A DNA stretch of 15,148 nt from CAYLNM01 sp964385045 (GCA_964385045.1 CAYLNM010000115.1:1-15148); one strand, 5' to 3'. Counted from the stretch's first letter, positions 1 through 7,661 are shown. Notes: generated from the sequence alone by a model not told the origin. Program-made: numbers and translations.

Positions 1-23
1 GGGGGGCGACCGGCGTGCGCGGC

Positions 24-44
24 GGGTGCCGGGTGCCGGGTGCC
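24..44. repeat. Three tandem copies of a 7-bp unit (GGGTGCC)
   Basis: Three perfect head-to-tail copies of GGGTGCC lie at 24-30, 31-37 and 38-44, in the non-coding stretch downstream of the fbp stop codon. I see no reading frame with protein-like composition in 1-164, so a copy-number change would probably not affect a protein. The rest of 1-164 is extremely GC-rich, with short direct repeats such as GGGAGCC, and holds nothing else I can name. Confidence 0.6.
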
Positions 45-142
45 GGCCCGGGACGTCCGCCCGTGGTCCGGCCCCCTCCGGCACCGGTGGCGGCAGGTGG
101 CTGGCCGGTCGTCGCCGGGGGTGGCCGGGAGCCCGCCGGGAG

Positions 143-157
143 CCGCGCCGGCCGCGG
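143..157 (-). terminator. Weak hairpin after fbp
   Basis: On the minus strand, 8 bases after the fbp stop codon, the arms CCGCG and CGCGG form a 5-bp stem around a 5-base loop. No U-tract follows. It is the only stem close to the stop and could help end transcription, but short GC inverted repeats are common by chance in this sequence. Confidence 0.2.
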
Positions 158-164
158 GCCCCGC

Positions 165-1226
165 TCAGCCCTCCGCCGTCTCCACCGGGGCATCGGCCTC
201 GAGGTGCCGCCGCACCGCCTCCACGTGCTCGGCCGCCCCCATCACCACGCTCGTCCGCTGGTGCAGGTCGGTCGGCCGGATGTCGAGGATCCGCTCGGTG
301 CCCGCGAGGGCGGTGCCGCCGGCCTGCTCGACGATCATCGCCATCGGATTGGCCTCGTACATGAGGCGGAGCTTGCCCCCGGGGTGCGAGCGGGTGGGCG
401 GGTAGAGGAACACGCCTCCCTGCAGGAGCGTGCGGTGCACGTCCGCGACCATCGACCCGATGTAGCGGCTCGACCAGCCGTCGGCGTGGCAGTCCGAGAG
501 GAACCGGCGGTAGCCCTCGGGGAAGCTCGCCGCGTACGCCTCGTTCACCGAGTAGACCTTCGCGTCCGACGGAATGTGGATGCCCGCGGCCACGCGGACG
601 AACGCCCCGATCGACTGGTCGAGGACGAACATGTCCACGCCGTTGCCCGTCGTCAGGACGAACACCGTGCTCGAGCCGTAGAGGATGTAGCCGGCGGCGG
701 ACTGCCGCCAGCCGGGCTGCAGGCAGTGCGGCACCTCGCGGGGCTTCCGCCGCTCGTTGCGCAGGATCGAGAAGATCGTGCCCACGCCGACGCCGAAGTT
801 GAGGTTCGACGAGCCGTCGAGCGGGTCGAAGAGCACGCAGTAGCGACCCCCGTCGTCGCGGCTCCGCAGCACCAGTGGCTGCTCGTCCTCCTCGCTCGCG
901 AGGATCGCGATGTTCGCCCGGTCGCCGAGGCACCGCATGATGATCTCGTTGGCGATGACGTCGAGCTTCTGCTGCCGTTCGCCGTGGAGGTTGTCGTCCC
1001 CATGGTCGCCGAGGACGTCCTCGATCCGGGCCCGCCGGACCTTGTTGCCGATCGTCTTCGCCGCCAGCGAGATCGCGGAGAGGATCCACGAGAAGTCGCC
1101 GGTCGCCCCGGGGTACTTCTGCTCCTCGGCGAGGATGTGCGACTGGAGCGTGGTGAGGTTGTCCCGGGTGTAGGTCGGGGAGATCGGCGCGTCGATGCGG
1201 CAGCCGGTCGACGGGGGGTCGCTCAT
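165..1226 (-). CDS. fbp: Class I fructose-1,6-bisphosphatase
   Basis: Hydrolyses fructose 1,6-bisphosphate to fructose 6-phosphate and phosphate, the committed step of gluconeogenesis, in the cytoplasm with Mg2+. The 353-residue protein is the usual family length. Visible metal-site motifs are SEEDE (about 111-115) and the diagnostic DPLDGSSN (134-141), then YIGSMVADVHR (255-265) and the class I active-site signature GGKLRLMYEANP (283-294), which carries the substrate-binding lysine and the metal-binding glutamate. The start at 1226 was chosen because GAGGAG lies 8 bases upstream; an in-frame ATG at 1283 would add 19 arginine-rich residues that do not look like the family. It is a single-gene unit, divergent from the thiolase gene. 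All recognisable active-site residues are present, so it is probably functional. A close alternative would be sedoheptulose-1,7-bisphosphatase, which shares the fold; sequence alone cannot exclude dual activity. Confidence 0.96.
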   Translation of the reverse strand: MSDPPSTGCRIDAPISPTYTRDNLTTLQSHILAEEQKYPGATGDFSWILSAISLAAKTIGNKVRRARIEDVLGDHGDDNLHGERQQKLDVIANEIIMRCLGDRANIAILASEEDEQPLVLRSRDDGGRYCVLFDPLDGSSNLNFGVGVGTIFSILRNERRKPREVPHCLQPGWRQSAAGYILYGSSTVFVLTTGNGVDMFVLDQSIGAFVRVAAGIHIPSDAKVYSVNEAYAASFPEGYRRFLSDCHADGWSSRYIGSMVADVHRTLLQGGVFLYPPTRSHPGGKLRLMYEANPMAMIVEQAGGTALAGTERILDIRPTDLHQRTSVVMGAAEHVEAVRRHLEADAPVETAEG

Positions 1227-1281
1227 CGGGGAGACTCCTCGGGACGCCCCGGGGCCGCGTCGGCGGCATTTGTGCGTTTGC

Positions 1282-1287
1282 ACTATA
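1282..1287 (-). promoter_or_regulatory. Probable -10 element of fbp
   Basis: TATAGT on the minus strand is the most AT-rich hexamer in the fbp/thiolase intergenic region (1227-1467) and lies 55 bases upstream of the fbp start. No good -35 box is visible at 16-18 bases. The same TATAGTGC string occurs upstream of lepA, which supports a promoter reading. The plus strand here reads TATACT but has no matching -35 for the thiolase. I see no other element in this gap. Confidence 0.45.
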
Positions 1288-1467
1288 CTCCCGGCCGTCC
1301 GGTGGCCAGCATAGCGGGAGCCCTCGCGACGCCCGCTCCGTCACGCTGCGTTCCCGCGCCGTCCGCGGCCGGGCCGGATCATGAACGGACGCGGCGCCCC
1401 GGACGCACGGCCCCGTCCTCGGCCGATCTCCACGGCCGCCCGCAGATCCACGTCCAGGAGCCCTCCC

Positions 1468-2661
1468 ATGGCCACGCCCGTCATCCTCGCCGCTCGCCGC
1501 ACCCCCATCGGTCGCTTCATGGGCGGACTCGCCCGCACCCCGAGCCCGGTGCTCGGCTCGTACGCCGTCGCCGCGGTGCTCGAGGACGTGCCCGCGGCGA
1601 AGGACCACGTGGACGAGTGCATCATGGGCTGCGTGCTGCAGGCGGGACTCGGCCAGAACCCCGCCCGTCAGGCGGGACTCAAGGCGGGCCTGCCGGACAC
1701 GCTCAGCGCCCAGACCGTCAACAAGGTCTGCGGCTCCGGCCTGCAGGCCGTGATGACCGCCGCCCAGTCGATCAAGGCGGGCGACAACGAGCTCGTGATC
1801 GCCGGCGGCATGGAGAACATGTCCGCCGCCCCGCACATGGCCGCGGTCCGGGCCGGGATCAAGCTCGGCAACGCGCCGCTCGTCGACCACATGCAGGCCG
1901 ACGGGCTCGACTGCGCGTTCGAGAACTGGGCGATGGGCTGCGCCGCCGACCACATCGCGTCGAAGCACGACATCAGCCGCGACGAGCAGGACCGCTTCGC
2001 CGCCCAGTCGCACCAGCGGGCGGAGGCGGCCACCGCCAACGGCTGGTTCGACGGGGAGATCGTCCCCCTCGACGGCGCGCAGGTCGGCAACCGCAAGGAC
2101 CCCTCGCCCGAGGGCGGCGTGCGGGCCGACGAGGGCATCCGCCCCGGCACCACGGCCGAGAGCCTCGGCACGCTGCGGGCGGTGTTCGCGAAGGACGGCA
2201 CCGTGACCGCGGGCAACGCCTCGCAGATCTCCGACGGGGCCGCGGCCACCATCGTGGCGAGCGAGGAGAAGGCCAAGGCGATCGGCGCGGCGCCGATCGC
2301 CCGCGTCGTGGACTACTTCACCTCCGGCGTCGCCCCCAAGGACATCTTCCACGCCCCCGCCATCGGCGTGGCCGAGGTGCTGCAGCGCAACGGCCTGACG
2401 CCGGCCGACGTCGACCTCTTCGAGATCAACGAGGCGTTCGCGGCCCAGGTGCTCGAGAACAACAAGCACCTCGGGATCCCGGAGGACAAGCTCAACGTCT
2501 GCGGCGGCGGCGTGGCCCTCGGCCATCCGATCGGGGCCTCCGGTGCCCGCGTGCTGACGACCCTGCTGCACCAGCTGAAGCGGACCGGCGGCTCCAAGGG
2601 CATCGCCAGCCTCTGCCTCGGCGGCGGCAACTCGGTGACGATGCTCGTCGAGATGGTCTGA
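1468..2661 (+). CDS. Acetyl-CoA C-acetyltransferase (thiolase family)
   Basis: Condenses two acetyl-CoA to acetoacetyl-CoA and CoA, or runs in reverse; it may serve fatty acid or ketone-body degradation, isoprenoid or polyester precursor supply. The 397-residue length is typical. The nucleophile is Cys88 in VNKVCGSGLQ. NEAFA begins at Asn321, the catalytic His353 is in GHPIGASGAR, and the second catalytic Cys383 is in CLGGGN, so the full catalytic set is present. The start at 1468 (MATPVILAARRTPIG) has AGGAG 7 bases upstream; the longer in-frame start at 1381 adds a low-complexity segment absent from thiolases. No CoA-transferase, dehydrogenase or PHA synthase neighbour is present, so the pathway cannot be assigned from context, and no specific gene symbol is given. 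Short-chain biosynthetic-type thiolase is favoured over the long-chain FadA type from overall motif similarity. Confidence 0.93.
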   Translation: MATPVILAARRTPIGRFMGGLARTPSPVLGSYAVAAVLEDVPAAKDHVDECIMGCVLQAGLGQNPARQAGLKAGLPDTLSAQTVNKVCGSGLQAVMTAAQSIKAGDNELVIAGGMENMSAAPHMAAVRAGIKLGNAPLVDHMQADGLDCAFENWAMGCAADHIASKHDISRDEQDRFAAQSHQRAEAATANGWFDGEIVPLDGAQVGNRKDPSPEGGVRADEGIRPGTTAESLGTLRAVFAKDGTVTAGNASQISDGAAATIVASEEKAKAIGAAPIARVVDYFTSGVAPKDIFHAPAIGVAEVLQRNGLTPADVDLFEINEAFAAQVLENNKHLGIPEDKLNVCGGGVALGHPIGASGARVLTTLLHQLKRTGGSKGIASLCLGGGNSVTMLVEMV

Positions 2662-2681
2662 GCCCCGGGAGGGCCGGGCTC
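2660..2681 (+). terminator. Stem-loop overlapping the thiolase stop codon
   Basis: The arms GAGCCCCGG (2660-2668, beginning with the GA of the TGA stop) and CCGGGCTC (2674-2681) pair with one bulged C around the loop GAGGG. There is no U-run afterwards. It is probably a transcription terminator or an mRNA 3'-end stabiliser. The remaining gap to trkA (2682-2917) holds only a candidate promoter and an SD. Confidence 0.4.
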
Positions 2682-2818
2682 CGGGTCCCGGGTCCACGGG
2701 CGAGCGGTGATCGAACGGCGGCGCGGCGCCCGGACGGGGGCCGCGCCGTCGCGCGCGGGCGCCGGACCAGGGCTCCGTTCGCGGCGTGCCGGGCCGCCCC
2801 CCGCCCCCGCGGCCGGAC

Positions 2819-2847
2819 TTGCCGGCGCCGCCGCCCCGCCGCAGAAT
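2819..2847 (+). promoter_or_regulatory. Candidate sigma-70-type promoter of trkA-trkH
   Basis: TTGCCG (2819-2824) and CAGAAT (2842-2847) are separated by exactly 17 bases, each matching four of six consensus positions. The predicted start near 2854 would give a leader of about 64 bases with GAGGAA (2902-2907) as SD for trkA. This is the best-spaced promoter pair I found in the window. Confidence 0.4.
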
Positions 2848-2917
2848 GCGAATCCCGCGGCGAGGGCCGGGAGCGGCCCGCGCCGCCCCTCGCCGCGACA
2901 CGAGGAACCGGCCGGCC

Positions 2918-4294
2918 ATGAACATCCTCATCTGCGGCGCGGGCGAGATCGGGTCGCACGCGGCCGAGGTGCTCAACGCCCCCGACCGGCACATCACGGT
3001 CGTCGACCTCGACCCCGAGCGGCTGCGCCGGATCGAGGAGGAGATGGACGTGGGGACCTGCGCCGGCAACGCGGCGCAGGCCGAGGTCCTGATCCGGGCG
3101 GGCGTGGACCAGGCCGATCTCGTGCTCGCGGCCACCGACGAGGACGAGGTCAACCTCCTCTGCGCGGCGGTGGCCAAGCGGCTCGGCGCGTCCCGCACGA
3201 TCGCCCGCGTGCACCGCGGCTCGTTCTTCCACCACCGCGGCCTCGACTACGGCAGCACGCTCGCGATCGACAAGCTCATCTGCCCCGAGTTCGCGACCGC
3301 CCAGGCGGTGGCCCGCGAGCTCCGCAATCCCGGCGCGATCGCGATCGAGCGCTTCGGCCGCGGGGCGATCGAGATGCAGGAGTTCGTGGCCGGCGACGGC
3401 CCGGGCGTCGGGCGGCCGCTCGCCGAGGTCGAGCTGCCGGCCGGCCTGCGGCTCACGATGGTGCAGCCGGCCGGCGGCGACGAGGCCTTCGTGCCCGGCG
3501 GCCGTACGGTGGTGCGCCCGGGCGACACCGTGATCCTCGTGGGCAACGCCCGCGTCTTCGACCGCGGCCGGACGGTCTTCCGCCGCGAGAGCCTGCCCCG
3601 CCGCAAGATCGTGATCATGGGCGGCCCGCCGATGGCGGTCTGGCTGTGCCGGGCCCTGCACGACCGGCGGTTCGCGATCCGGCTCTTCGAGTCCGACCGC
3701 GCCCGGGCGGAGGAGCTCGCCGAGAAGCTCGACTGGGTCACCGTCATCAACGGGGACCCCACCGACCGCGGCGTCTTCGACGAGGAGAACCTCGCCCAGG
3801 CCGACGTCTTCATCAGCCTGCTCGAGGAGGACGAGGCGAACATCGTCGCCGCGGTCTTCGCCAAGACGCGGGGCGTCGAGCGGGCGTTCACCGTGGTCCA
3901 GAAGTCCAAGTTCATCGACGTCGCGCTCGACATCGGCATCGACCGCACATTCAGCACCCGCCGCGAGGCGGCCCGCGAGATCGAGTCGGTGCTGCGGACC
4001 GAGCCGGTGCAGATCGTGGGCACGATCGCCGCGGGGGCGGTGGACGTCTACCAGATGCGGGTCGAGGCCACCTCGCCGGTGCTCGGGCGGCGCCTCCGGG
4101 ACCTGCCGCTGTCGCCCGACTGGATCGTCGCCGCCCTCGCCCGGGTGGACGAGGTCTTCGTCCCCGGGGCCGACGACCAGGTCAACCAGCACGACACCCT
4201 GCTCGTCGTGGGCCGCCACGCCTCGGACGCCCACGAGAAGCTCCGCCGGATCTTCGACGTCGAGGTGCCGGACCCGGACGAGGTCACGGCGTGA
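2918..4294 (+). CDS. trkA: Trk potassium uptake regulatory subunit TrkA
   Basis: Cytosolic NAD(H)-binding gating ring that controls the TrkH potassium channel. The 458-residue protein has two RCK modules in tandem, as in full-length TrkA. The first Rossmann motif is MNILICGAGEIG (1-12), with the acidic end of the second strand at VVDLD (28-32), followed by a C-terminal lobe to about 220. The second Rossmann fold starts at RKIVIMGGPPMA (229-240) and is followed by a second TrkA-C lobe (about 370-458). In the second fold the glycine motif is degenerate (GGPPMA), so nucleotide binding there may be weak or altered. The start at 2918 has GAGGAA 10 bases upstream; the upstream in-frame ATGs would add a proline/arginine-rich leader that precedes the conserved N-terminus. 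Its stop overlaps the trkH start, which indicates co-translation of the two subunits. Confidence 0.95.
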   Translation: MNILICGAGEIGSHAAEVLNAPDRHITVVDLDPERLRRIEEEMDVGTCAGNAAQAEVLIRAGVDQADLVLAATDEDEVNLLCAAVAKRLGASRTIARVHRGSFFHHRGLDYGSTLAIDKLICPEFATAQAVARELRNPGAIAIERFGRGAIEMQEFVAGDGPGVGRPLAEVELPAGLRLTMVQPAGGDEAFVPGGRTVVRPGDTVILVGNARVFDRGRTVFRRESLPRRKIVIMGGPPMAVWLCRALHDRRFAIRLFESDRARAEELAEKLDWVTVINGDPTDRGVFDEENLAQADVFISLLEEDEANIVAAVFAKTRGVERAFTVVQKSKFIDVALDIGIDRTFSTRREAAREIESVLRTEPVQIVGTIAAGAVDVYQMRVEATSPVLGRRLRDLPLSPDWIVAALARVDEVFVPGADDQVNQHDTLLVVGRHASDAHEKLRRIFDVEVPDPDEVTA

Positions 4295-5832
4295 ACGTCC
4301 GCCTCGTCGTCAACCAGCTCGGCCTGCTCCTCCTCGCGATCGCGGCCGGGTTCCTCGGGCTCGCGGGATTCGCCCTCCTCCAGTCGCGCTTCGACCCGCA
4401 CGGCCCCTCGGAGCGGGCCGCCGCCGCCGCGTTCGTCGTCTCGGCCCTCGTGGGCGTGGTGGCGGGCGGCGTGCCGTGGCTCCTCACCCGGACCGCCGAC
4501 CGGCGCCTCGGCCGCCGCGAGGCGCTGCTGCTCGTGGGCCTGACGTGGATCGTGGGCGGGGCCCTCGCCGCCCTGCCCTACCGGCTCTGGGCCGCGCTCG
4601 ATCCCGTGATCGGGCCGGACCAGCCCTTCCACCGCTTCGTCGACTGCTGGTTCGAGGCGATCAGCGGGCTGACCACGACCGGGGCCACCGTGCTCTCGGC
4701 GATCGGCGAGCTGCCGCCGAGCATGCTCCTGTGGCGATCGATCACCCACTGGCTCGGCGGGCTCGGGATCGTCGTCCTGTTCGTCGCGGTGCTGCCGTCG
4801 CTCGGCACCGGCGGCAAGCGGCTGTTCCGCGTCGAGGCCCCGGGGCCGCGGCACGAGGGCGTGCGGCCGCACATCCGCGAGACGAGCCGCATCCTCTGGA
4901 TGATCTACCTCGTGCTCACGGGCTCGTGCTTCCTCGGCTACCTCGTCTTCGGGATGTCGTGGTTCGACGCCCTCTGCCACGCCTTCAGCACCGTCTCGAC
5001 CGGGGGGCTGAGCACCCGCGACGCGTCGATCGGGCACTACGACTCGCTCGGCATCGATCTCGTCGCGATCGCGTTCATGCTCGCGGCCGGCGTCAACTTC
5101 CACCTGTACTACCACGTCTCCCAGGGCCGCTGGCGCCCGCTCTGGACCGACGTCGAGCTGCGGGTGTACCTGATCACCAAGCTCCTCGTCCTCCTGATCA
5201 TCCTCTGGCCACTGCTCGGCCGCACCATCACGCTCACCACCGGCGAGGAGGTTGCGGGGACGACCGGCACCGTCCTGCGGCAGGCGTCGTTCACCGTCGT
5301 GGCCCTGCACACCGGCACCGGCTTCGGCACCGCCGACTACGACCTCTGGCCCGCGTTCGTGAAGATGCTGCTGGTGGGCACGATGTTCGTGGGCGGCTGC
5401 GCCGGCTCGACGGCGGGCGGCATCAAGGTGATCCGGCTCTGGATCGCGATCAAGATCATGGCCGCGGAGCTGGAGAAGGCCTTCCGCCCCGACGTCGTCC
5501 GGCCGATCCGGATCGGGGGCACGACCATCGACCCGGAGCTCAAGCTCTCGGTGATGGCGTTCCTGATCGGCTTCCTGATCATGCTGCTCGGCGGAGCGGC
5601 GGTGGTGCATCTTGCCGAGGGCGGACGCGCCGACACCCTGACCAGTCTCTCGGCGGCCCTCTCCTGCCTCGGCAACATCGGCCCGGGCGTCCACGCGGTC
5701 GGCCCGACCGCCAACTACGGCTGGATGACGCCCGCGAGCAAGCTCGTGCTCGCCATGCTCATGGTGCTCGGCCGGCTCGAGTTCTTCGCGATCGTGGTGC
5801 TCTTCGCGCCGCGGTTCTGGCGCAGCGCCTGA
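4291..5832 (+). CDS. trkH: Trk potassium transporter membrane subunit TrkH
   Basis: Integral inner-membrane K+-conducting subunit of the SKT (Trk/Ktr/HKT) superfamily, working with TrkA. Of its 513 residues many lie in hydrophobic helices. The four pore loops are visible: TTTGAT (128-133), STGGLST (236-242), HTGTGFG (340-346) and CLGNIGPG (459-466), each with a selectivity-filter glycine. The conserved GGCAGSTAGGIK loop is at 368-379 and the C-terminal MVLGRLEFF at 491-499. The start is GTG at 4291, overlapping the trkA TGA in a GTGA arrangement; it is chosen because the hydrophobic N-terminus begins directly after it (NVRLVVNQLGLLLLAI) and because of the tight coupling. About 30 residues longer than E. 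coli TrkH. Together with trkA it forms a complete two-gene Trk system; no separate TrkG or TrkE-like gene is in the window. Confidence 0.96.
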   Translation: MNVRLVVNQLGLLLLAIAAGFLGLAGFALLQSRFDPHGPSERAAAAAFVVSALVGVVAGGVPWLLTRTADRRLGRREALLLVGLTWIVGGALAALPYRLWAALDPVIGPDQPFHRFVDCWFEAISGLTTTGATVLSAIGELPPSMLLWRSITHWLGGLGIVVLFVAVLPSLGTGGKRLFRVEAPGPRHEGVRPHIRETSRILWMIYLVLTGSCFLGYLVFGMSWFDALCHAFSTVSTGGLSTRDASIGHYDSLGIDLVAIAFMLAAGVNFHLYYHVSQGRWRPLWTDVELRVYLITKLLVLLIILWPLLGRTITLTTGEEVAGTTGTVLRQASFTVVALHTGTGFGTADYDLWPAFVKMLLVGTMFVGGCAGSTAGGIKVIRLWIAIKIMAAELEKAFRPDVVRPIRIGGTTIDPELKLSVMAFLIGFLIMLLGGAAVVHLAEGGRADTLTSLSAALSCLGNIGPGVHAVGPTANYGWMTPASKLVLAMLMVLGRLEFFAIVVLFAPRFWRSA

Positions 5833-5905
5833 GGCGACGGGCTCGCACCGCGCCGGCACTGCGCAGGTCGCGCAGGACGCGTCGTCCCCGCGCGGCGGCG
5901 ACGCC

Positions 5906-5943
5906 TCGCGCGGGGCGCGGACGCCGATGCACGCCCCGCGCGA
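5906..5943 (+). terminator. 12-bp perfect inverted repeat after trkH
   Basis: The arms TCGCGCGGGGCG (5906-5917) and CGCCCCGCGCGA (5932-5943) pair perfectly around a 14-base loop, 74 bases beyond the trkH stop and 98 bases before the next start. There is no U-tract. It is a probable terminator between trkAH and the methyltransferase gene, though it could instead sit in the methyltransferase leader. The gap 5833-6041 contains no TA dinucleotide, so I could not place a -10 element in it. Confidence 0.45.
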
Positions 5944-6041
5944 CGTTCCCGGACCCGAACGGACGCCGTCGCCTCCCGCGTGGCCTGCTCGGCGGCGCCG
6001 TGCCGATGCGGAAGCGTCGTCCCCCTGCATCCGGAGCCGCC

Positions 6042-7523
6042 ATGAGCCGCCCCGCGTCCCCGCCGTCCTCGTCCCCGTCCTCGACCTCGCCCACCGTGGC
6101 CGCGTCAGAGGCCGACTCGACCTCGGGCGCGACCCGCGCCGCCCTCCGGCCGTCTCCGGGCGAAGGTCCCCCGGCCGTCACGCCCGCGCCGGCGACCGGC
6201 GCCCGCCCGCCCGCCGAGACCGAGCTCGTCCCGGGCCCGGGCCCGGGTCCCTCCATCGACTCCACCGTCACCGACGGCCTGCTCGCCCGCGGCCGTGACC
6301 GCGACCGCGATCGCCCGGGTCGGCCGTTCGCCGGCGGCGGCAACCTCGCCGGGGTCGTGGCCCTCGCGGCCCGGCTCCACGACGACGGGCACCTCGAGGA
6401 GGCGGCGCGGCTCTACGAGCAGGTCCTCGACACCGATCCCGACCTCGTCGACGTCGTCCACCTGCTCGGCGTCCTGCGGGCCCAGCAGGGCCGGAGCGTG
6501 GCCGCGGCGGCCCTGCTCGAGCAGGCGGTGCGCACCGCCCCGAGCCTCGACCGGCTCATGGCCCTCGGCGAGGTGAGCTTTGACCTCGGACGCTGGGCGC
6601 GGGCCGTGGAGTGCTTCACCGAGGCGGCGGACCTGGCCCCGGACGATCCCGAGCCACTCCGCAATCTCGGGCACGCGTGGTTCGCGCAGGACCGCTTCAT
6701 CGATGCGGCGGCCGCCTACCGCCGGCTGCTCGGCCGGCATCCCGAGGACGCCAACGCCTGGTCGGCCCTCGGCTTCACCCTCGTGCACCTGGACCTCGCC
6801 GACGCCGCCGCCCGGTCCTTCGCGCTCGCGGTGCGGCACGATCCGTCCGACGAGGAGGCCCGCCACCTGCTGGCCGCCCTCGAGGGCCGGACCACCCGCC
6901 GGGCGCCCGACGACTACGTCCGCGGCCTCTTCGACCGGTACGCCGATCGCTACGACCGGCACCTGCAGGGTCGGCTGGCCTACCGCGTCCCCGAGCTGCT
7001 CCACGGCCTCGTCGAGGACGTCCTCGCGCCCGCCGCCGGCAGCCTGCGGATCGCCGACCTCGGCTGCGGCACGGGGCTCGCCGGAGCCGTGGTCGCCGAC
7101 CGGGCGAGTCGCCTCGTCGGGATCGACCTCTCCCCGAAGATGCTGGAGCACGCACGCGGCCGGGGCTGCTACGACGAGCTCGTCGAGGCCTCGATCGAGG
7201 ACTGGCTCGAGGGCACCCGCGAGGCCTTCGACCTCGTCCTCGGCGCCGACGTCTTCATCTACGTCGGCGCCCTCGACCGCGTCCTGCCCCGGATCCGTGA
7301 GATCCTGCGGCCCGGCGGGTCGCTCGCGTTCTCGACCGAGTGCGCGCACGGCGCCGACTACGAGCTGCGATCGACCGGCCGCTACGCCCACTCGCTGCCG
7401 TACCTCGACCGGCTCGCGGCCGCGGCGGGGCTCGAGCTCGTGGAGCGGCGTCCGACCGTGATCCGCGTCGAGCGGGAGCGGCCGCTGACCGGCCACCTGA
7501 CCCTCCTGCGCCGGCCCGCCTGA
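6042..7523 (+). CDS. TPR-repeat SAM-dependent methyltransferase (COG4976 type)
   Basis: Predicted class I S-adenosylmethionine methyltransferase; substrate unknown. The 493-residue protein has three parts. Residues 1-100 are a Ser/Pro/Thr- then Arg/Asp-rich, apparently disordered segment. Residues 101-270 form about five 34-residue TPR units, for example LAARLHDDGHLEEAARLYEQ and ALGEVSFDLGRWARAVECFT, likely a protein-binding scaffold. Residues 290-493 are the methyltransferase, introduced by YVRGLFDRYADRYDRHL (292-308), a signature of COG4976 proteins, with motif I IADLGCGTG (337-345), the acidic ribose-binding strand end LVGIDLSPK (358-366) and LRPGGSLAFS (422-431). The start at 6042 has GGAG 5 bases upstream; an in-frame ATG at 6006 lacks an SD. 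It stands alone between two strong inverted repeats, so context gives no substrate. The methyltransferase call is solid; the biological role is open. Confidence 0.9.
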   Translation: MSRPASPPSSSPSSTSPTVAASEADSTSGATRAALRPSPGEGPPAVTPAPATGARPPAETELVPGPGPGPSIDSTVTDGLLARGRDRDRDRPGRPFAGGGNLAGVVALAARLHDDGHLEEAARLYEQVLDTDPDLVDVVHLLGVLRAQQGRSVAAAALLEQAVRTAPSLDRLMALGEVSFDLGRWARAVECFTEAADLAPDDPEPLRNLGHAWFAQDRFIDAAAAYRRLLGRHPEDANAWSALGFTLVHLDLADAAARSFALAVRHDPSDEEARHLLAALEGRTTRRAPDDYVRGLFDRYADRYDRHLQGRLAYRVPELLHGLVEDVLAPAAGSLRIADLGCGTGLAGAVVADRASRLVGIDLSPKMLEHARGRGCYDELVEASIEDWLEGTREAFDLVLGADVFIYVGALDRVLPRIREILRPGGSLAFSTECAHGADYELRSTGRYAHSLPYLDRLAAAAGLELVERRPTVIRVERERPLTGHLTLLRRPA

Positions 7524-7576
7524 GACCCCGGGGCCGCCTCGCGCCGGCGGCTGGTGCGTGGCCCGGCCGGGGTCTC
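7522..7576 (+). terminator. Nested hairpin overlapping the methyltransferase stop codon
   Basis: A perfect 10-bp outer stem pairs GAGACCCCGG (7522-7531, using the GA of the TGA stop) with CCGGGGTCTC (7567-7576). Inside it, GCCGCC (7533-7538) pairs with GGCGGC (7546-7551) around a 7-base loop. No U-tract follows. It is a probable terminator or 3'-end protecting structure. Nothing else coding is seen in 7524-7700. Confidence 0.5.
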
Positions 7577-7617
7577 GCCCGGGGCCCGCGCGAGCCGACG
7601 CCGCCCCTGCACCCGCC

Positions 7618-7623
7618 TATAGT
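7618..7623 (+). promoter_or_regulatory. Probable -10 element of lepA
   Basis: TATAGT is the only AT-rich hexamer between the methyltransferase stop and lepA. Seventeen bases upstream is CCGACG (7595-7600), a weak -35 keeping the GAC core. The string TATAGTGC is shared with the fbp promoter region. The predicted start near 7630 gives a leader of about 70 bases. Confidence 0.5.
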
Positions 7624-7635
7624 GCTCCGCCGCGC

Positions 7636-7661
7636 GGCCCCGTTCCCGTCGGGACGGGGCC
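7636..7661 (+). other. Stem-loop in the lepA leader
   Basis: GGCCCCGTTCCC (7636-7647) pairs with GGGACGGGGCC (7651-7661) with one bulged T and the 3-base loop GTC. It starts only a few bases after the predicted lepA transcription start. No U-run follows, so it is more likely a 5'-end structure than a terminator. The leader downstream of it has no purine-rich SD before the ATG at 7701. Confidence 0.45.

Noticed and set aside
1284..1289. TATACT on the plus strand as the thiolase promoter
   Set aside because: It overlaps the fbp -10 box, has no -35-like hexamer at 16-18 bases, and would give a leader of about 170 bases; kept only as the reverse-strand fbp element.
1381..1467. 29-residue N-terminal extension of the thiolase from the ATG at 1381
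   Set aside because: The segment is Arg/Pro-rich low complexity with no family similarity and no SD, while AGGAG precedes the ATG at 1468.
6006..6041. Upstream ATG at 6006 as the start of the TPR-methyltransferase
   Set aside because: No Shine-Dalgarno precedes it, while the ATG at 6042 has GGAG at good spacing.
7636..7661. lepA leader hairpin as a metabolite riboswitch
   Set aside because: Too small and lacking any conserved aptamer core; lepA is not a usual riboswitch target.
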